Below are positions 60,173 to 64,000 of a stretch of DNA of 64,000 nucleotides, one piece after another (positions within the stretch are counted from its first letter, which is position 1; the number at the start of each line of letters is the position of its first letter). Source of the DNA: Poriferisodalis sp965208895 (GTDB taxonomy: Bacteria; Actinomycetota; Acidimicrobiia; Acidimicrobiales; Poriferisodalaceae); NCBI RefSeq assembly GCF_965208895.1, contig NZ_OZ242363.1, forward strand, positions 1,736,001 to 1,800,000, given 5' to 3'. A model generated the notes under the pieces. It did not search any database and was not told where the DNA came from. It saw nothing but the letters and a program-made list of their open reading frames with translations. The translations under genes and the position numbers were made by a program.

Positions 60173-61504
60173 ATGGGCAGTTCCGATGACATCGTCCCGG
60201 GCCGTGGCGCTGCCGATGCGATTGGAGATGAGCCGGACCGGCTCACGATGCCGGGTTACCGGACCCGCGTGGTGGAGGCCGAAGTCGGCCGTGCTTTGAG
60301 TCGGGTAGGCGCTGTGCTGATCGATGGCGCCCGAGCGTGCGGCAAGACGTGGACTGCCCGCCGGTTCGCCCGCAGCGAAGCCCGCTTGGATGATCCGGCC
60401 ACGCTGCTGCTCGCCGAGAATGCCCCCGACGCGGTGCTCGCGGGGCGGGTGCCGCGGTTGCTCGACGAATGGCAGCACGCGCCCGCGCTGTGGAACCGCG
60501 TGCGGCGGGAATGCGACGACCGCGTTGGGGCGGGCCAGTTCATCCTCACCGGCTCGGCGCTGCCGACCGACGACATCACGCGCCACTCGGGCATGGGCCG
60601 AATCGGTCGCGTGCGCATGCGTCCGATGTCGCTGTACGAAGCGGGGCACTCGTCGGGCGAGGTCTCTGTAGGCGCGCTGTTCGCCGGCGAGACCGCAGCG
60701 GCGATGCCGCGTGCCGATGCGGACCTCACCGCCGTGGCTTCGTGGCTCTGCATGGGAGGGTGGCCTGCCAATCTCGGAGCGACCGGCGACGACGCGGCTC
60801 GAACGCTCGGTGACTACATCAACGAGGCAGTCCGCGTGGAGGTATTCGAGGCGATCGGCGTCCGCCATCAGCCCGAAGCCTTGATGCGCCTCATGCGTTC
60901 GATCGCCCGCAGCGTGGCCGGCGAAGCGAAGATCACACGCTTGGCCGCCGACACAGGCAGGGAGGCCCCCATGACTCGCGGCACTGCTTCGGCATATCTC
61001 GACGCCCTGCAGCGCATCTTCGTTGTGGAGCCACAGCCGGCTTGGTCTGTGGAATTGCGCTCCCGGGCCACACTGCGCAATGCTCCCAAACTGCACTTCG
61101 TAGATCCGTCCCTGGCAGTGTCGGCTCTGGGCGCCAGTCCCCGGCGGCTGCTGGGCGATCCCGCGACGTTCGGCTTGCTGTTCGAGTCGTTGGTGGTACG
61201 CGACCTACGCGTCTACAGCGGGGCTCAGCGCTGTGAGGTGTACCACTACCGCGACAACGTCGGCCTTGAAGCCGATGCAGTAATCGAACGTCCCGATGGT
61301 GCCTGGGTCGCAGTCGAAGTCAAGCTCAGCGCCTCACAGCGCGCTGTCGATGCGGCAGCGCGTTCTCTCCTGCGTCTGCGAGACAAAGTGGCACCGCGGC
61401 GCGTAAAGGACTTGGCCGCGCTGTTGGTCGTGACCTCTGTAGGCGCCGCCTACCGTCGCAGCGACGGCGTGCAAGTGGCACCGATCAGCGCCCTCGGTCC
61501 CTGA
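60173..61504 (+). CDS. AAA ATPase with DUF4143 domain, copy B
   Basis: A 443-residue paralogue of the protein at 21646. Walker A is DGARACGKTWTARRF, Walker B RLLDEWQHAPALW, then FILTGSALPTDDITRHSGMG, almost as in copy A. The C-terminus has FESLVVRDLRVYS, LEADAVIERPDGAWVAVEVK (D...E-x-K) and ends VAPISALGP like copy A (VVPVTALAP). It stands next to a higBA pair, as the P-loop fragment at 24585 does. Confidence 0.88.
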   Translation: MGSSDDIVPGRGAADAIGDEPDRLTMPGYRTRVVEAEVGRALSRVGAVLIDGARACGKTWTARRFARSEARLDDPATLLLAENAPDAVLAGRVPRLLDEWQHAPALWNRVRRECDDRVGAGQFILTGSALPTDDITRHSGMGRIGRVRMRPMSLYEAGHSSGEVSVGALFAGETAAAMPRADADLTAVASWLCMGGWPANLGATGDDAARTLGDYINEAVRVEVFEAIGVRHQPEALMRLMRSIARSVAGEAKITRLAADTGREAPMTRGTASAYLDALQRIFVVEPQPAWSVELRSRATLRNAPKLHFVDPSLAVSALGASPRRLLGDPATFGLLFESLVVRDLRVYSGAQRCEVYHYRDNVGLEADAVIERPDGAWVAVEVKLSASQRAVDAAARSLLRLRDKVAPRRVKDLAALLVVTSVGAAYRRSDGVQVAPISALGP

Positions 61505-61772
61505 GCGGCGGCACTTCGAGAACCGACGAGACCCTCAGAGTCGGGTTGGCCTCGATGCGGGTGCGGATGCGCTGGGAACTCGGGGATCCTTGACGGTGCG
61601 GCTAAGCCTGAATCCACCGATGGGACTGTCATATTTCTTGTGTATCCGGTCGTGGTGGTGTTCAACGGTCGCCTCTCCGGCAGTGCTGTGCCGTCAGGCG
61701 CCCTGTCGAACACGCTCGCGCAATGGCGCACTCCGAGGTTGGCAATCGCACCGCGACGCTGTTGTATTCCAT

Positions 61773-61808
61773 TTGCGTTATATGCCAAGATAGTCATACG
61801 TTGCTCCG
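61773..61808 (+). promoter_or_regulatory. Probable promoter/operator of higBA-3
   Basis: TTGCGTTATATGCCAAGATAGT followed by CATACGTTGC, the same block order as before the toxin at 14478. A -10-like GATAGT ends 14 nt before the GTG start, so the leader is very short. Confidence 0.6.
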
Positions 61809-62171
61809 GTGCCTTGGGAGGTCGAGTTCACGGATGAGTTCGAAACTTGGTGGAACACGCTCGCAGAGACTGTTCAGGATGCGGTTGCCGCCAGGGTCAA
61901 ACTGCTCGAGGCCCACGGCCCTCAGCTGCCCTTCCCCTACTCGTCGGATGTGCGCAGCTCACGTCATGGGGCGATGCGCGAACTCAGGGTGCAGAGCGCT
62001 GGTCGGCCGATACGGATCTTCTACGCCTTTGATCCGCGACGCATGTCGATCCTCCTGCTCGGAGGCGACAAGTCCGGCGACGGCCGGTTCTACGAGACCT
62101 TGGTGCCGTTGGCGGATCGTCTCTACGACGCACACCTGCACGAGCTACGCCAGGAAGGGCTGATCGAATGA
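61809..62171 (+). CDS. higB: HigB/RelE-like toxin (Gp49 family), system 3
   Basis: A 120-residue predicted mRNA interferase: PWEVEFTDEFETWWNTLAET, MRELRVQSAGRPIRIFYAFD and ILLLGGDKSGDGRFYETLVP. It is a paralogue of the toxin at 14478. GTG start; ATGA overlap with the antitoxin, so coupled translation. Confidence 0.92.
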   Translation: MPWEVEFTDEFETWWNTLAETVQDAVAARVKLLEAHGPQLPFPYSSDVRSSRHGAMRELRVQSAGRPIRIFYAFDPRRMSILLLGGDKSGDGRFYETLVPLADRLYDAHLHELRQEGLIE

Positions 62172-62509
62172 CGGGGCACAGACCATTCCGGGAGCTCACC
62201 GAGCACTTCTCGCGCGAACGGCGCGACCGCATCGAGAAGCTCAGCCGAGAGCTGGCCGCCGAGATGCCCTTGCACGAGCTTCGTCGGGCCCGTTCGCTGA
62301 CGCAGCAGGACGTGGCCGAGGTACTGGATGTCCAGCAGCCTGCTGTGGCGAAGCTGGAGCGTCGCGCCGACATCTACGTCTCGAGTCTCCGTTCCTACAT
62401 CGAGGCCGTCGGCGGCCGGCTGCGCATCGTCGCCGAGTTCCCCGACGGCGACGTGTCCATCACGAGCTTCTCCGAACAAGGCGAGGGCGACCGACCTCTC
62501 CAGGCGTGA
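62168..62509 (+). CDS. higA: HigA-like XRE antitoxin, system 3
   Basis: A 113-residue antitoxin with helix-turn-helix LTQQDVAEVLDVQQPAVAKL (about residues 46-65), then YVSSLRSYIEAVGGRLRIVA as in Gp49-linked antitoxins. Starts inside the toxin stop. Likely represses the motif at 61773-61808. Confidence 0.92.
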   Translation: MTGHRPFRELTEHFSRERRDRIEKLSRELAAEMPLHELRRARSLTQQDVAEVLDVQQPAVAKLERRADIYVSSLRSYIEAVGGRLRIVAEFPDGDVSITSFSEQGEGDRPLQA

Positions 62510-62608
62510 CATCACCGCACAGGCACAAGCGCGATGCCGAACTAGCTGCTATCGGCTGCGGTGCCGACGAGTTCTTGGCGATCTGCGGCGCTCATGACCG
62601 AATCCCTT

Positions 62609-62680
62609 GGAGGCTGAGCCGATAGGCGAAGCCGTGGCCCGAGCGGCCCGTGAGCGACAGCGAACAAGAGCGGGAAACAA
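62609..62680 (+). repeat. Dispersed ~70-bp repeat, copy 10
   Basis: Complete copy in the spacer between higA and pyruvate carboxylase, in sense. In the 334-bp spacer a short frame before the repeat (RDAELAAIGCGADEFLAICG) looks like a gene tail but cannot be assigned; the rest shows nothing. Confidence 0.88.
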
Positions 62681-62843
62681 CAGGTGCGACAACCGAAAGA
62701 TTCATCTATTGGCGCTTCCTCTTATGAGCGCCGCAGATCGTTCTGAATCAGGCGAGTCGGACTCATGCGCTGCTGCTGCTGCATCTACGTGAATGGGGAC
62801 TGGAATCAGGCGCGAACATGATGTCTGAACGCGGGAGGTTGTC

Positions 62844-64000
62844 ATGAAGAAGCTCTTGGTGGCCAACCGGGGCGAGATCGCGATTCGCGCGTTCCGGGCG
62901 GCGACCCAGCTCGGCATCCGGACCGTTGCGATTCTGCCTGTCGAGGAGGAACGCAGCGGGGCCTTGCACCGAATCAAGGCCGACGAGGCATACGTCATCG
63001 GCGAAGAAGGTCGGCCGGTTCGGGCCTACCTGGACCACGAGGCCATCGTGGCCACAGCGGTCGAGGTCGGTGCCGACGCGATCTATCCCGGCTACGGATT
63101 CCTGTCCGAGAGCCCCGCTCTTGCCGATGCGTGCGCCGCGGCGGGCGTCACCTTCGTAGGGCCGAGCGCAGAGGTCTTGCGACTGACCGGCAACAAGATG
63201 CGGGCACGCCGGGCAGCCGAAGAGGCTGGCTTGCCGGTGCTGACGCAGTCGGCACCCGTAGACGATGGCGCTGCGCAGGCCGACATCGTGGCTGCCGCAG
63301 CCGAGATCGGCTTTCCGCTGTTCGTGAAGGCGGCGTCGGGCGGCGGCGGCCGGGGCATGCGTCGAGTGGAGCGCCCCGATGACCTGTCCGAAGCGGTCGA
63401 AGCCGCGCGCCGAGAGGCCCACAGCGCCTTCGGCGACGGCACGGTGTTCTTGGAAGAAGCCATGTCTGATGTGCGCCACATCGAAGCACAGGTCCTCGCC
63501 GATGCCGGCGGCCATGTGGTGCATCTCTTCGAGCGGGACTGCTCGGTGCAGCGGCGCTTTCAGAAGGTGGTCGAGATGGCGCCTGCGCGTGATCTGGACC
63601 CGGTCACGCGGCAGCGCCTGCTGGCCGATGCAGTGCGCTTCGCACAAGGGATCGGCTACGAGAACGCAGGCACGGTGGAGTTCTTGGTGGAAACCGCAGC
63701 GCATGGCACAACAGTCGGCACTCGACACAGCGAACGGGCATCACGCGAAGACAGCAGGGCCGAGGTCGCGCGCCGTCACGTCTTCATCGAGATGAACCCG
63801 CGCATCCAGGTCGAGCACACGGTGACCGAGGAGGTCACCGACATCGATCTCGTGGAGTCGCAATTGCGCATCGCCTCGGGCGCCACCCTCGCCGATCTCG
63901 GCCTCAGCCAAGAGCGCATCAGCCTGCGCGGCGTCGCCATGCAGTGCCGCGTCACCGCCGAGAACCCGGCCAACGATTTCCGGCCGGACACCGGCCGCAT
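62844..64000 (+). CDS. pyc: Pyruvate carboxylase, N-terminal part (runs off the window)
   Basis: Biotin-dependent enzyme making oxaloacetate from pyruvate; the visible 385 codons are the biotin carboxylase domain. KKLLVANRGEIAIRAFRAAT, AYVIGEEGRPVRAYLD, YPGYGFLSESPALA, the ATP-grasp loop KAASGGGGRGMR, ERDCSVQRRFQKVVEMAP and FIEMNPRIQVEHTVTEEVTD are present. The opening favours Pyc over acetyl/propionyl-CoA carboxylase. A 26-residue insertion (about 284-309) sits between EFLVE and HVFIEMNPR where relatives have only a few residues. GGGAGG precedes the ATG. Confidence 0.88.
   Translation, partial: MKKLLVANRGEIAIRAFRAATQLGIRTVAILPVEEERSGALHRIKADEAYVIGEEGRPVRAYLDHEAIVATAVEVGADAIYPGYGFLSESPALADACAAAGVTFVGPSAEVLRLTGNKMRARRAAEEAGLPVLTQSAPVDDGAAQADIVAAAAEIGFPLFVKAASGGGGRGMRRVERPDDLSEAVEAARREAHSAFGDGTVFLEEAMSDVRHIEAQVLADAGGHVVHLFERDCSVQRRFQKVVEMAPARDLDPVTRQRLLADAVRFAQGIGYENAGTVEFLVETAAHGTTVGTRHSERASREDSRAEVARRHVFIEMNPRIQVEHTVTEEVTDIDLVESQLRIASGATLADLGLSQERISLRGVAMQCRVTAENPANDFRPDTGR

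Noticed and set aside
1..64000. tRNA, rRNA or selC (tRNA-Sec) genes
   Set aside because: None could be recognised by eye on either strand; a covariance-model search would be needed to exclude them.

Overview
The window is GC-rich DNA with dense, often overlapping genes, many GTG starts and a mycothiol ligase gene (mshC). It also carries a DUF3516 helicase, a group II truncated globin and an SCO6745-family protein. Together these point to an actinobacterium. The Calx-beta surface protein, many CoA-linked enzymes and selenoprotein use would fit an uncultured Acidimicrobiia-like lineage, but that placement is inference.

Layout. 0.1-5.4 kb (minus): mutM, enoyl-CoA hydratase, RecB-like nuclease, small membrane protein, ParA-like ATPase, mshC. 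5.4-8.5 kb (plus): two diverged tandem paralogues of unknown function and a dual-specificity phosphatase. 8.5-10 kb (minus): coupled 5'-nucleotidase and NUDIX genes. 10.2-14.3 kb (plus): cobalt-type nitrile hydratase (beta, alpha, activator), then a UGSC-motif selenoprotein read through an in-frame TGA, its tightly linked partner, and a MaoC protein. 14.4-16.2 kb: higBA and an acyl-CoA dehydrogenase. 16.3-20.4 kb: a 1317-residue Calx-beta surface protein. 20.6-25.5 kb: SMP-30 protein, AAA/DUF4143 ATPase, P450, a second higBA and several gene fragments. 25.6-30.4 kb: 2-hydroxyacid dehydrogenase, helicase, guaB.

30.6-38.6 kb is a glucosylglycerate locus: gpgS (synthesis) and a GH13_18 phosphorylase (breakdown). 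They are separated by a composite island with a tyrosine recombinase, an IS110 remnant and an AAA ATPase. Three diverged copies of the gpgS 3' end (31.7, 34.7 and 36.1 kb) bound it, so the recombinase probably uses the gpgS 3' end as attachment site. 38.9-50.5 kb: copper amine oxidase, flavoprotein, large orphan adenine methyltransferase, and a complete BMP-type nucleoside ABC importer with a perfect 21-bp hairpin over the ATPase start codon. 50.5-59.6 kb: DUF3467, DEAD helicase and cold-shock protein, hydrolase, a second selenoprotein (GrdB-like), truncated globin, SRPBCC, EthD and class V aminotransferase genes. 60-62.5 kb: ATPase paralogue and third higBA. The window ends inside pyruvate carboxylase.

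Most notable: two independent genes each interrupted by a TGA exactly where the family's redox cysteine lies (UGSC and UPVC), each followed about 20 nt later by a hairpin fitting the bacterial SECIS rule. No selA/selB/selC/selD is visible here. Second, a ~70-bp dispersed element occurs ten times plus one fragment, often directly after stop codons; where both flanking genes point the same way it always lies in the sense direction.
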